Positions 1 through 7,000 of a stretch of 7,000 bases of DNA are shown in pieces. Each line of letters begins with the position of its first letter. The first letter of the stretch is position 1. Origin of the DNA: an uncultured Bacteroidales bacterium (GTDB lineage Bacteria > Bacteroidota > Bacteroidia > Bacteroidales > UBA932). The notes beneath the pieces were generated by a model. The model did not search any database. It saw nothing but the letters and a program-made list of their open reading frames with translations, and was not told the origin of the DNA. The DNA lies in NCBI GenBank assembly GCA_937906795.1, contig CALCUQ010000184.1:1-7000 (forward strand). Direction: 5' to 3'. Position numbers and translations under genes: made by a program.

Positions 1-6
1 AAATAG

Positions 7-36
7 TTTATTTTTAAAAAATATTAACTAAATTTG
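7..36 (+). promoter_or_regulatory. Candidate Bacteroidota promoter of gyrA
   Basis: TAAATTTG at 29-36 is an exact match to the TAnnTTTG -7 element used by the primary sigma factor of Bacteroides and relatives. A weak -33 counterpart, TTTA at 7-10, lies 18 bases upstream; the consensus is TTTG. Transcription would begin near position 42-44, leaving a leader of roughly 40 bases before the ATG at 85. The placement also argues against the upstream TTG (34-36) as a start, because that codon sits inside the -7 element. The -7 match is seen directly; promoter activity is inferred. Confidence 0.6.
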
Positions 37-84
37 CCCATCTGTATTGGCCTTAAAGCTGAGCAGATTTTAAAGGGTAAAAAA

Positions 85-2577
85 ATGGAGATTCAGGAAA
101 CACAAGGAAGAATACATCAGATAAATATAGAGAAACAAATGAAGAGTGCATATATTGATTATGCAATGTCTGTAATTGTTTCTAGAGCTCTCCCAGATGT
201 TAGGGACGGTTTGAAACCTGTTCACCGCAGAGTGCTTTTTGGAATGAATGAGTTGGGCCTAACTTCTGGAGGTCAATATAAAAAGTCTGCCCGTATAGTG
301 GGAGAGGTTTTGGGTAAATACCATCCACATGGAGATTCAAGTGTATATGATGCAATGGTAAGAATGGCTCAGGACTGGAGCTTGAGATACATGCTTGTTC
401 AAGGCCAGGGAAACTTTGGCTCAATAGATGGTGATTCTGCCGCTGCAATGCGTTATACAGAGGCACGTTTCAATGCATTGGCAGAGGAGGTATTGATGGA
501 CTTGGATAAAGATACCGTAGATTTTACAGGTAACTTTGATGATACATTAAAAGAGCCTACAGTTTTACCTGCAAAGGCTCCTCTTTTGTTGCTTAACGGT
601 GCATCAGGTATTGCTGTTGGTATGGCAACCAATATGGCTCCACATAATCTTAATGAGATTAGTAATGCCATTATTGCATATATAGACAATAAAGATATTA
701 CAGTAGAGGAATTGATGGAGCACGTAAAGGGCCCAGATTTCCCTACAGGAGGTATTATCCAGGGTATTCAAGGGATAAAAGAGGCGTTTGAAACAGGAAG
801 AGGAAAAATTATTGTAAGATCAAAAACAGATATTGAGACAGATGACAAGGGGCGTGAGACCATTGTAGTGAGTGAGATTCCTTATATGGTAAATAAAAAG
901 GAACTTATTGAGAAGATTGCGGAGATGGTTGAAAGCAAACGTGTAGAGGGAATATCTTACATTAATGATGAGAGTGACAGACGCGGTATGCGTATTGTCA
1001 TAAGACTGAAAGCAGGTGCTGTTGCCAATGTTGTTTTAAATACATTGTTCAAATATACAGCACTTCAATCCAGTTTCTCTGTAAACAATATTGCTTTGGT
1101 AGATGGCCGCCCAAGATTGCTTAATCTAAAGCAGCTTATCAAATACTACGTAAAACACAGACATAATGTTGTAATAAGAAGAGCCCAATTTGAGTTGAAC
1201 AAAGCTCAGGCAAGAGCCCATATCCTTGAGGGATTGCTAAAAGCTCTTGATGTATTGGATGAGGTTATTGCAATTATTAGAGCGTCAAAGACTGTTGATG
1301 ATGCAAAGAATGGCTTGATCCAACGTTTTGATTTTACTGATACACAGGCTGCAGCCATTGTTGAGATGCGTTTGAGACAACTTACAGGTCTTGAGAGGGA
1401 AAAGCTTGTAAATGAGTACAATGAGCTATTGAAACGTATCCAGTATCTTACAGATGTGCTTGCAAACTACAGTATGCAGATGGATATCATCAAGGATGAG
1501 TTAAGGGCACTGATGGCTAAATTTGGCGACAACAGAAGAACAGAGATAGTTCCGTCGGCTGACGATTTTAATCCTGAAGATTTCTATCCTAATGAGGATG
1601 TGGTGATAACTATTTCTCATCTTGGATATATTAAGAGAACTCCTCTTAACGAGTACAGACTTCAGAATAGAGGTGGAATTGGCTCTAAGGGCAGCAATAC
1701 AAGAGAAGAGGATTTTATAGAGCATATTTATGTGGCTAATATGCATAGCACGCTTATGTTGTTTACTCAAAGCGGTAAATGTTTCTGGTTGAAAGTTTAT
1801 GATATTCCAGAAGGTGTCAAAGCTTCCAAGGGCAGAGCTATCCAGAATGTAATCAATATTGAGCAGGGAGATAAGGTTTGTGCATATTTGAATGTTGGTG
1901 ACCTTTCTGATCAGGAGTATATAAATAACAATTACGTTGTTCTTGCTACCAAGAACGGTACCATTAAGAAAACAACACTGGAGGCTTACTCACGCCCAAG
2001 AACAAACGGTATCAATGCAATTACCATTAAAGATGGTGATGAATTGCTTGAAGCTTTGCTTACAAATGGCAATTGTGAGATACTAATGGCGGCTAAGGAG
2101 GGTAAATGTGTAAGGTTTAATGAAGCGGATGCAAGAGCTATTGGCAGAACAAGTGCAGGTGTAAGAGGTATTAACATTGAGCAGACCGATGAGGTTATTG
2201 GTACGATTTGTGTAGACCCTAAAAATAATGAAGACAATCACCAGACTGTTTTGGTTGTAAGTGAGAACGGATACGGTAAAAAATCTATAGTTGATGATTA
2301 TAGAATTACCAGCAGAGGTGGTAAAGGTGTATGGACAATAAATGTTACAGAAAAAACCGGTAAACTTGTTGCAATTAAGCTTGTATCAGATGATAAAGAC
2401 CTTATGATTATCAATAAGTCTGGAGTTGTAATAAGAATGGCTATATCAGACATTAGTGTTCTTGGAAGGGCAACTCAAGGTGTCAAGCTTATAAACATTA
2501 GAGAGGGAGATAGCATTGCTGCTGTTTGTGTTGTAAATAAAAGTGATGACAAACCCGTAGAAATAACAGAAGAATAA
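85..2577 (+). CDS. gyrA: DNA gyrase subunit A
   Basis: This is the 830-residue A subunit of DNA gyrase, the cytoplasmic type IIA topoisomerase (A2B2 with GyrB) that introduces negative supercoils using ATP. The N-terminal breakage-reunion domain spans about residues 10-490. It contains the SRALPDVRDGLKPVHRR segment (33-49), the catalytic tyrosine Y124 in AAMRYTEAR, and the NGASGIAVGMATN loop near 171-183. The C-terminal DNA-wrapping beta-pinwheel covers about 505-815, with a GyrA-box variant QNRGGIG at 527-533 and a short acidic tail. The box supports gyrase rather than topoisomerase IV (ParC). In the quinolone-resistance region, S85 and D89 (E. coli S83 and D87) are unmutated. The ATG at 85 was chosen because family homology begins just after it (INIEKQMKSAYIDYAMS); the in-frame TTG at 34 adds 17 unconserved residues and lies in the promoter. 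No gyrB is nearby. Confidence 0.97.
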   Translation: MEIQETQGRIHQINIEKQMKSAYIDYAMSVIVSRALPDVRDGLKPVHRRVLFGMNELGLTSGGQYKKSARIVGEVLGKYHPHGDSSVYDAMVRMAQDWSLRYMLVQGQGNFGSIDGDSAAAMRYTEARFNALAEEVLMDLDKDTVDFTGNFDDTLKEPTVLPAKAPLLLLNGASGIAVGMATNMAPHNLNEISNAIIAYIDNKDITVEELMEHVKGPDFPTGGIIQGIQGIKEAFETGRGKIIVRSKTDIETDDKGRETIVVSEIPYMVNKKELIEKIAEMVESKRVEGISYINDESDRRGMRIVIRLKAGAVANVVLNTLFKYTALQSSFSVNNIALVDGRPRLLNLKQLIKYYVKHRHNVVIRRAQFELNKAQARAHILEGLLKALDVLDEVIAIIRASKTVDDAKNGLIQRFDFTDTQAAAIVEMRLRQLTGLEREKLVNEYNELLKRIQYLTDVLANYSMQMDIIKDELRALMAKFGDNRRTEIVPSADDFNPEDFYPNEDVVITISHLGYIKRTPLNEYRLQNRGGIGSKGSNTREEDFIEHIYVANMHSTLMLFTQSGKCFWLKVYDIPEGVKASKGRAIQNVINIEQGDKVCAYLNVGDLSDQEYINNNYVVLATKNGTIKKTTLEAYSRPRTNGINAITIKDGDELLEALLTNGNCEILMAAKEGKCVRFNEADARAIGRTSAGVRGINIEQTDEVIGTICVDPKNNEDNHQTVLVVSENGYGKKSIVDDYRITSRGGKGVWTINVTEKTGKLVAIKLVSDDKDLMIINKSGVVIRMAISDISVLGRATQGVKLINIREGDSIAAVCVVNKSDDKPVEITEE

Positions 2578-2608
2578 TTAATTATAAACTAATTCTATAT
2601 TTTTAAGT

Positions 2609-3919
2609 ATGAAAAAACTATTAAGTCTATTAGCATTAGTGCTAATTGTTGCACAAGTGAGTGCACAAACCAAAGCTGCGTCTGACGCTCTTAATGCTTG
2701 GAAAAAAGCTAAAGCAGCTGTAGAGAAAAAAGATGTTGCAGCAAATTGGTTAAAACTTAGTGCTGCATACGATGCTTGTTATGAAGCTCCTATTAAAGGT
2801 ATTTGGCTAGGTGCAGGTCAAACTGAGGCAAAATTGCTTTTGAAAGATCAACCGGTTCTTTCTTCTTCAGAGGTTGAGAAAGCAGGTCAAATGTTCTTGA
2901 TGGAGTCATATGTTGACAAAGATTTGTATTATTCTGCAAATGGTCAATTGGCTGCATTTGTAATTACTAAACCAGCAATGGAGGGTGATATCCTTGCAAT
3001 GTCTGTAGAGGCTCTTGACAAAGCTAATGAGAAAGATGTTAAGAAAGCTTTGACTAAAGATATCAATGCTGCGTTAGTTGGAGTACAAAACTCATATTAC
3101 AGTGCAGGTATGTCTTACTATTCAATTGGTGAGTACTCAAAAGCTTCTGTAGAGTTTGAGAAATCATTCAATATTTCAAAACATGAGCTTGTAAACAACA
3201 TTGATACAGCTATGATTTACTATGCTGCTCTAACTGCAAGTTATGTTGGTGAGCTAGACAGAACTCTTGCTCTTTCTCAAACTTGTTTGGAGTATAACTA
3301 CGATGGTAATGGTGACCTTTACTCAACAATGGCAACTGTTTACAAAGAGAAAGGTGATACTGTAAAAGCTAAAGAGGTTTTGGCTCTTGCATTTGAGAAA
3401 TATCCTACCAACCAAAGTGTTCTTGTAGCATTGATTAACATCTATATGGAGTCTAACGACGATCCAGAGAAGATTATCTCAATCATTAAAGTTGCTCAAC
3501 AAAATGAGCCTACAAATGCATCTTTGGTATATGCAGAGGGTAACCTTTACAGAAAACTTAACAAATTTGAGGAAGCAATTGCATGTTTCCACAAATCTGG
3601 TGAGATGGATGCAAACTACATTTTTGCTCCATTTGCAGAGGGTTGTGCATATTATGACTGGGCTGTTGAGATTCAAAACCAAGCTCAATCAGAAATGGAT
3701 GATGCTAAATACAATGCATTGTTGGAGAAAATGGAGGCTACTTTGAACAGTGCAGCTGCTCCATTTGAGAGAGCATTTGAGGTTACTACAGATAACGATA
3801 TCAAATTAGCTTGTGCTGAGTATCTTAAAAATATCTTCTTCCGTCAGAGAGAGAAATCAGAGGAGGGTAAAGCTAAATACGAGAAATATTCGTCATTTGT
3901 TGATAGCGCAAACAACTAA
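2609..3919 (+). CDS. Exported TPR-repeat protein of unknown function
   Basis: This 436-residue protein starts with a Sec signal peptide: MKK, a hydrophobic stretch (residues 4-15), then a likely signal peptidase I cut after VSA at 19. There is no lipobox cysteine, so a soluble periplasmic protein is more likely than a lipoprotein. The mature part is helical. TPR-like pairs are visible at about 157-190 (AGMSYYSIGEYSKASVEFEK), 200-230, 236-268, 270-302 and 304-337, followed by a charged helical region at 340-430. TPRs are protein-interaction scaffolds, so the partner and role cannot be read from sequence. The gene lies 31 bases after gyrA with no terminator between them and is followed by a strong terminator, so it is probably the last gene of the gyrA transcript. 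Its codon use is strikingly skewed (14 of 15 glutamines are CAA; lysine is nearly always AAA), unlike the mixed use in gyrA. This suggests high expression. Confidence 0.88.
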   Translation: MKKLLSLLALVLIVAQVSAQTKAASDALNAWKKAKAAVEKKDVAANWLKLSAAYDACYEAPIKGIWLGAGQTEAKLLLKDQPVLSSSEVEKAGQMFLMESYVDKDLYYSANGQLAAFVITKPAMEGDILAMSVEALDKANEKDVKKALTKDINAALVGVQNSYYSAGMSYYSIGEYSKASVEFEKSFNISKHELVNNIDTAMIYYAALTASYVGELDRTLALSQTCLEYNYDGNGDLYSTMATVYKEKGDTVKAKEVLALAFEKYPTNQSVLVALINIYMESNDDPEKIISIIKVAQQNEPTNASLVYAEGNLYRKLNKFEEAIACFHKSGEMDANYIFAPFAEGCAYYDWAVEIQNQAQSEMDDAKYNALLEKMEATLNSAAAPFERAFEVTTDNDIKLACAEYLKNIFFRQREKSEEGKAKYEKYSSFVDSANN

Positions 3920-3938
3920 TATTTCATTATCCAATAAA

Positions 3939-3974
3939 TTAGGGCTAGCCACAAGGTTAGCCCTAAATTTTTTT
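3939..3974 (+). terminator. Rho-independent terminator after the TPR gene
   Basis: A 12-bp stem pairs 3939-3950 (TTAGGGCTAGCC) with 3955-3966 (GGTTAGCCCTAA) through one G-T wobble (3948/3957). It is closed by an ACAA tetraloop and followed after one A by seven Ts (3968-3974). It begins about 20 bases after the TPR stop codon. There is no comparable T tract for the opposite strand, so it acts mainly on rightward transcription and separates the gyrA-TPR unit from the downstream operon. Confidence 0.92.
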
Positions 3975-3995
3975 ATATACTTGGTTTTTTTTAAT

Positions 3996-4003
3996 TAAGT
4001 TTG
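3996..4003 (+). promoter_or_regulatory. Candidate -7 element of the HAMP-trkH-helicase operon
   Basis: TAAGTTTG matches the Bacteroidota -7 consensus TAnnTTTG exactly. It lies 21 bases beyond the terminator T tract and 37 bases before the ATG at 4041. Initiation would be near 4010, giving a leader of about 30 bases. A good -33 TTTG is not evident: only T-rich sequence ending around 3974 lies at roughly the right distance, and TTGG at 3981 is too close. The position right after a terminator and before a tight gene cluster supports a real promoter. Confidence 0.55.
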
Positions 4004-4040
4004 CACATTGTATATTATTTACCAAAGGTTAAATTTTAGT

Positions 4041-4820
4041 ATGAGACTTAGGAAAAAGATATTTTTGGGATGTGTAATTATAGCCTCGGTTCTATTGCTT
4101 TCCAGTGTGTTGGCAATGTATGAGTTTGTTGTAATGAGGCGTTCTGTTACAAACCTTATTTCTGACAATATTTCCAGTTTGAATATTTCCAATACTCTTA
4201 TTGAGATAACAGATGAGTATAATTTTCAATTGCTTAGTGGAATGGGTGACGATACCCCTGCAGTAATTCCAGATATTGAAAAGGATTCAAGGTTTGCCGA
4301 TTGTCTTAAAGATTTGCTTGGAAATTATACTACAATAGACCAAAGGATGGTTGTAGATTCTGTAAGATACGCATTTGCAGCCTATATGCATACATTGGAT
4401 GATGCTCCATATATATGGGTTGAGAATTATTCACACAGAAGAAAATGGTATTTTGAAAGCTTATACCCGGTGTATATGAAATTGAGAAAATTTATACAGA
4501 ATCTCAATAATGTTTCACAAGATGCCCTTGCAAAAAATTACGAGGAATTGAGCAGAAGTTTCTACAGAAGCATGATGCCTGGAGTAGTTGCTGTGTGTGT
4601 TGGAATTATTCTTGTGTTTTTATTCTACTATTATCTAAATTATTATTTTATAACGCCAATTCTGTCTATAATAAAAGGAATATGGAATTTTGTCAACAAT
4701 AAGAGAAATTATGTTGTTGAGGTACATTCAGATGATGAGCTTACTCTGCTTAATGAGCATATAAAACAACTGGTGGATACAAACAAAAAGTTATTAAAGC
4801 AAACCAAATATGAATCTTAG
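4041..4820 (+). CDS. Two-TM membrane protein with sensor-like domain and C-terminal HAMP, no output domain
   Basis: This 259-residue inner-membrane protein is laid out like the front half of a chemoreceptor or histidine kinase. It has basic residues (MRLRKK), TM1 at about 8-32, a mostly helical extracytoplasmic region of about 145 residues, TM2 at about 179-203, then a HAMP-like segment at about 203-250. The HAMP call rests on a proline after TM2 (P206), a hydrophobic heptad helix (ILSIIKGIWNFV), and a second helix opened by SDDELTLLNEHIKQL, which resembles the DExGxL motif with the glycine replaced. The protein ends at a charged tail; no HisKA, ATPase, methyl-accepting or cyclase domain follows. 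The ATG at 4041 is preferred to an in-frame TTG at 4008, which would sit at the predicted transcription start. Its last 11 bases overlap trkH, implying translational coupling and perhaps a role in potassium transport or osmotic sensing. The specific function is unknown. Confidence 0.82.
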   Translation: MRLRKKIFLGCVIIASVLLLSSVLAMYEFVVMRRSVTNLISDNISSLNISNTLIEITDEYNFQLLSGMGDDTPAVIPDIEKDSRFADCLKDLLGNYTTIDQRMVVDSVRYAFAAYMHTLDDAPYIWVENYSHRRKWYFESLYPVYMKLRKFIQNLNNVSQDALAKNYEELSRSFYRSMMPGVVAVCVGIILVFLFYYYLNYYFITPILSIIKGIWNFVNNKRNYVVEVHSDDELTLLNEHIKQLVDTNKKLLKQTKYES

Positions 4821-6255
4821 TGTCATAACAAGAACAATAGGCATTGCACTTTTATTTAATGCTGCATTTATGTTTATAAGTGTGGCAGTGTCTATTATTT
4901 ATGGTTTTGATGCTGCTTTTTCTCCTTTGCTTTTGAGTGCGTTTATAACTCTGCTTGCAGGGTTGTTTCCATTAATTTTTGTCCCAAAAGAGTCCAATAT
5001 TACTTTTAAAGAGGGTATTACAATTGTTGTTAGTGCATGGATTCTCTCTTGTCTGTTTGGTATGTTGCCATTTGTGTTGTGGGGAGGGGAGTTCTCACTT
5101 ATAAATGCATGGTTCGAGAGTGTGTCGGGATACACAACAACAGGATCCACTATTCTCAATGATGTTGAATCTCTCCCTAAATCCCTTATTTTCTGGCGTT
5201 CATGTACTCATTTTATTGGTGGTATTGGAGTTGTTATCTTTATGCTTATAATATTGCCTAGCGCAAGTACTTTCAGGACAAGAATAAGCAAAGTGGAGAT
5301 TTCTGCACTTTCCAAGCAGAACTATAAACTAAAAACCAAACAGACTATTGGTGTAATAGCTTCAACATATATGGGGTTGTTCATTGCTGCTACGGTGAGT
5401 TTCTTTTTTGCCGGTATGGACTGGTTCAATGCAGTAAATCATGCGTTCAGTGCTGTGGCAACGGGTGGGTTCAGTACGCTGAATTCATCTATATTGGGAT
5501 TCAAATCTACTGCTATTGAAATTGTATCCATTATTTTCATGTATTTATGCGGACTTCATTTTGGACTGCTATATTCTTTATTTGTTCAAAGAAGTACAAA
5601 AATATTTACTTCTCCAATCATTAAGTTCTATACTCTCTCTATTATTGTTGCTACATTTATAGTAACAATTGATCTTATTGCATCGGGGAGCTTTACAAAC
5701 TGGCTTGTTGCTTTAAAACAAGGTGCTTTCCATGTCCTTTCATATGCTTCTACAACGGGATGGGGTACAAGTGACACATCTGTGTGGCCAAATCTTTCAA
5801 TTATCATTTTAATTTTCATGTCTATACAATGTGCATGTTCCGGCTCAACTACAGGTGGTATTAAAGTAGACAGAGTACTTATATTTGTAAAATCGTTTAT
5901 AAACAGAATAAAAAAAGAATTGCATCCAAATGCGGTATTGCCTCTTAGAGTTGGGCAGAATGTTGTGAGTGATGATATGGTAAGTGCGGTTAATCTGTAT
6001 ATAGTACTTTATCTTGCATTTATGTTAATTGGAGCGGCGTTGCTTTCTGTTATGGGTCTTGATTTTATGGATTCATTCTCTGCTTCAATTGCAAGTATAG
6101 GTAATGTTGGACCTGGTTTTGGCTCTGTAGCTTCTTTGGATAGCTTTTCTCACTTCCCAATACTTGGAAAATTTATCCTTACTTTAGAGATGTTGTTGGG
6201 ACGTCTTGAGATTTATACTTTTGTCTTAATTTTTATAATCTGGAAGAAACAATAA
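4810..6255 (+). CDS. trkH: TrkH-family potassium uptake membrane subunit
   Basis: This 481-residue polytopic inner-membrane protein belongs to the TrkH/KtrB family (E. coli TrkH is a similar length). The family forms a K+-translocating dimer gated by a cytosolic nucleotide-binding TrkA/KtrA ring. All four pore loops are present with their filter glycines: SGYTTTGST (106-114), SAVATGGFST (214-223), ASTTGWGTS (313-321) and IGNVGPGFG (430-438). An intact glycine in each loop is the K+-selective pattern. Other family marks are THFIGGIGVV (133-142), the intramembrane gating loop region CSGSTTGGIK (343-352) and GRLEIYT (464-470). The ATG at 4810 lies inside the end of the upstream HAMP gene, and the downstream helicase begins one base after the stop. 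No trkA lies in the window, so the regulatory partner must be encoded elsewhere. Confidence 0.96.
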   Translation: MNLSVITRTIGIALLFNAAFMFISVAVSIIYGFDAAFSPLLLSAFITLLAGLFPLIFVPKESNITFKEGITIVVSAWILSCLFGMLPFVLWGGEFSLINAWFESVSGYTTTGSTILNDVESLPKSLIFWRSCTHFIGGIGVVIFMLIILPSASTFRTRISKVEISALSKQNYKLKTKQTIGVIASTYMGLFIAATVSFFFAGMDWFNAVNHAFSAVATGGFSTLNSSILGFKSTAIEIVSIIFMYLCGLHFGLLYSLFVQRSTKIFTSPIIKFYTLSIIVATFIVTIDLIASGSFTNWLVALKQGAFHVLSYASTTGWGTSDTSVWPNLSIIILIFMSIQCACSGSTTGGIKVDRVLIFVKSFINRIKKELHPNAVLPLRVGQNVVSDDMVSAVNLYIVLYLAFMLIGAALLSVMGLDFMDSFSASIASIGNVGPGFGSVASLDSFSHFPILGKFILTLEMLLGRLEIYTFVLIFIIWKKQ

Positions 6256-6256
6256 C

Positions 6257-7000
6257 ATGGCTATTGAGAAGTTTTTAGCTGATCAGATGGCCGCTAATTT
6301 AGGTTTCTCTCCAACTGAAGGCCAGAAAGAGCTTTTTTCAAAACTGGGAGATTTTGTAATTTCTCCTTCTGACCAAAACTGGTTAATGGTAATTAAAGGA
6401 TATGCCGGAACAGGAAAAACTTCTGCCATTTCTTCTTTTATAAAATTACTTAAAGAGGTAAAGAAAAAATATATCCTTATAGCACCAACAGGAAGAGCAG
6501 CAAAAGTTCTTAGCAACTATTCTGGAGTAAAGGCAAAGACAATCCATAAACAAATTTACAGGCAGAAATCCCTTACAGACAAGCAAGCCCAGTTCAAACT
6601 TGATTTGAATAAGCATAAAGATACTTTTTTTATAGTTGATGAGGCCTCTTTGATTACCATTGGAACAGATTATGGTTCTACTTTGTTTGGATCTGGAGAC
6701 CTTTTGGATGATCTTTTTACATATGTGAGATCTGGTGTTGGCAATAAACTTATTTTAATGGGAGATGCAGCCCAACTGCCGCCAATAGGTTTGGAAGAGA
6801 GTCCTGCTTTGGATTTTGATTATTTGAGCCAATACGGTAATTTTGAGTATTGTGTTCTTAAAGATGTTGTAAGGCAGACCAAAGAGAGTGGAATATTGCA
6901 TAATGCAACAATGCTCAGAGAGCAGATTGAGGTAATGGATTTGTCTGACCCTTTGTTTGACATTAAGGGCTTTGATGACTTTGTTAAGATAAATGGGGGT
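6257..7000 (+). CDS. RecD/Dda-like SF1 ATP-dependent DNA helicase (3' end outside window)
   Basis: An open frame runs from the ATG at 6257 to the window edge (248 codons, no stop), so the gene is cut by the window and not itself broken. The product carries SF1 helicase motifs in order: a Q-motif-like TEGQ (20-23), Walker A GYAGTGKT (48-55), motif Ia APTGRAAKVL (76-85), TIHKQIY (95-101), Walker B FIVDEASL (125-132), motif III GDAAQLPPIG (169-178) and VVRQTKESGIL (204-214), whose R206 is the likely arginine-finger position. These fit the RecD/Dda (SF1B, 5'-3') branch. The C-terminal motifs V and VI should lie beyond 7000. There is no RecB/RecC context, so it is probably a stand-alone cytoplasmic helicase acting in DNA repair or replication; the exact role is inferred. 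It starts one base after the trkH stop with no promoter in between, so it is very likely co-transcribed. A second in-frame ATG at 6287 is possible but less well placed. Confidence 0.93.
   Translation, partial: MAIEKFLADQMAANLGFSPTEGQKELFSKLGDFVISPSDQNWLMVIKGYAGTGKTSAISSFIKLLKEVKKKYILIAPTGRAAKVLSNYSGVKAKTIHKQIYRQKSLTDKQAQFKLDLNKHKDTFFIVDEASLITIGTDYGSTLFGSGDLLDDLFTYVRSGVGNKLILMGDAAQLPPIGLEESPALDFDYLSQYGNFEYCVLKDVVRQTKESGILHNATMLREQIEVMDLSDPLFDIKGFDDFVKINGG

Noticed and set aside
34..84. In-frame TTG start giving gyrA 17 extra N-terminal residues
   Set aside because: The TTG lies inside the predicted -7 element, the extra residues do not resemble GyrA N termini, and an ATG at 85 fits the family start.
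85..2577. Topoisomerase IV subunit ParC instead of GyrA
   Set aside because: The C-terminal pinwheel has a GyrA-box-like QNRGGIG and a full set of blades, and the overall length suits GyrA.
3492..3998. Two short + strand open frames at 3492-3746 and 3813-3998
   Set aside because: Both overlap the TPR gene in another frame, have no recognisable domains, and the second runs through the terminator hairpin.
4008..4040. In-frame TTG start adding 11 residues to the HAMP protein
   Set aside because: It falls at the predicted transcription start. The ATG at 4041 gives a typical basic N terminus directly before TM1.
4041..4820. Histidine kinase or chemoreceptor truncated by frameshift
   Set aside because: The downstream sequence in every frame is trkH, starting within the overlap. 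No remnant of a kinase or signalling domain exists, so the short form appears native.
200..6516. Several minus-strand open frames of 60-90 codons opposite gyrA, the TPR gene, trkH and the helicase
   Set aside because: All lie opposite well-supported genes, lack family resemblance and have no promoter or operon context; they are chance antisense frames.
6257..7000. Helicase as part of a defence island or mobile element
   Set aside because: The motifs fit a housekeeping RecD/Dda-like helicase, and no nuclease, transposase, integrase, repeats or compositional break is seen around it.

Overview
The window reads as ordinary chromosomal DNA from a member of the Bacteroidota, most likely Bacteroidales. 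This is an inference from four things: AT-rich DNA, two TAnnTTTG-type promoter -7 elements, gene starts that mostly lack a good Shine-Dalgarno sequence, and proteins (GyrA, a secreted TPR protein, TrkH, a RecD-like helicase) whose sequences look like that group. All genes lie on the + strand and are densely packed. I see no RNA genes, CRISPR arrays, insertion sequences or phage genes.

Left part (1-3974): a candidate promoter at 7-36 drives gyrA (85-2577), the DNA gyrase A subunit. After 31 bases comes a gene for an exported TPR-repeat protein (2609-3919) of unknown role. A strong Rho-independent terminator (3939-3974) closes this unit. No terminator or convincing promoter separates the two genes, so gyrA transcripts probably read into the TPR gene.

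Right part (3996-7000): a new -7 element at 3996-4003 starts a second, very compact unit. It holds a 259-residue membrane protein with an extracytoplasmic sensor-like domain and a C-terminal HAMP segment but no output domain (4041-4820). Next, overlapping by 11 bases, is a TrkH-family potassium channel/transporter subunit (4810-6255). One base after its stop begins a RecD/Dda-like SF1 DNA helicase that runs off the window end (6257-7000+).

The most interesting point is this second unit. A HAMP-only, kinase-less membrane protein is translationally coupled to a potassium uptake pore, and the usual cytosolic partner TrkA is not in the window. That suggests, without proving, that the small membrane protein acts on TrkH or on the same stress response. 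The helicase is probably a passenger in the operon. Nothing else points to a new defence or mobile system.
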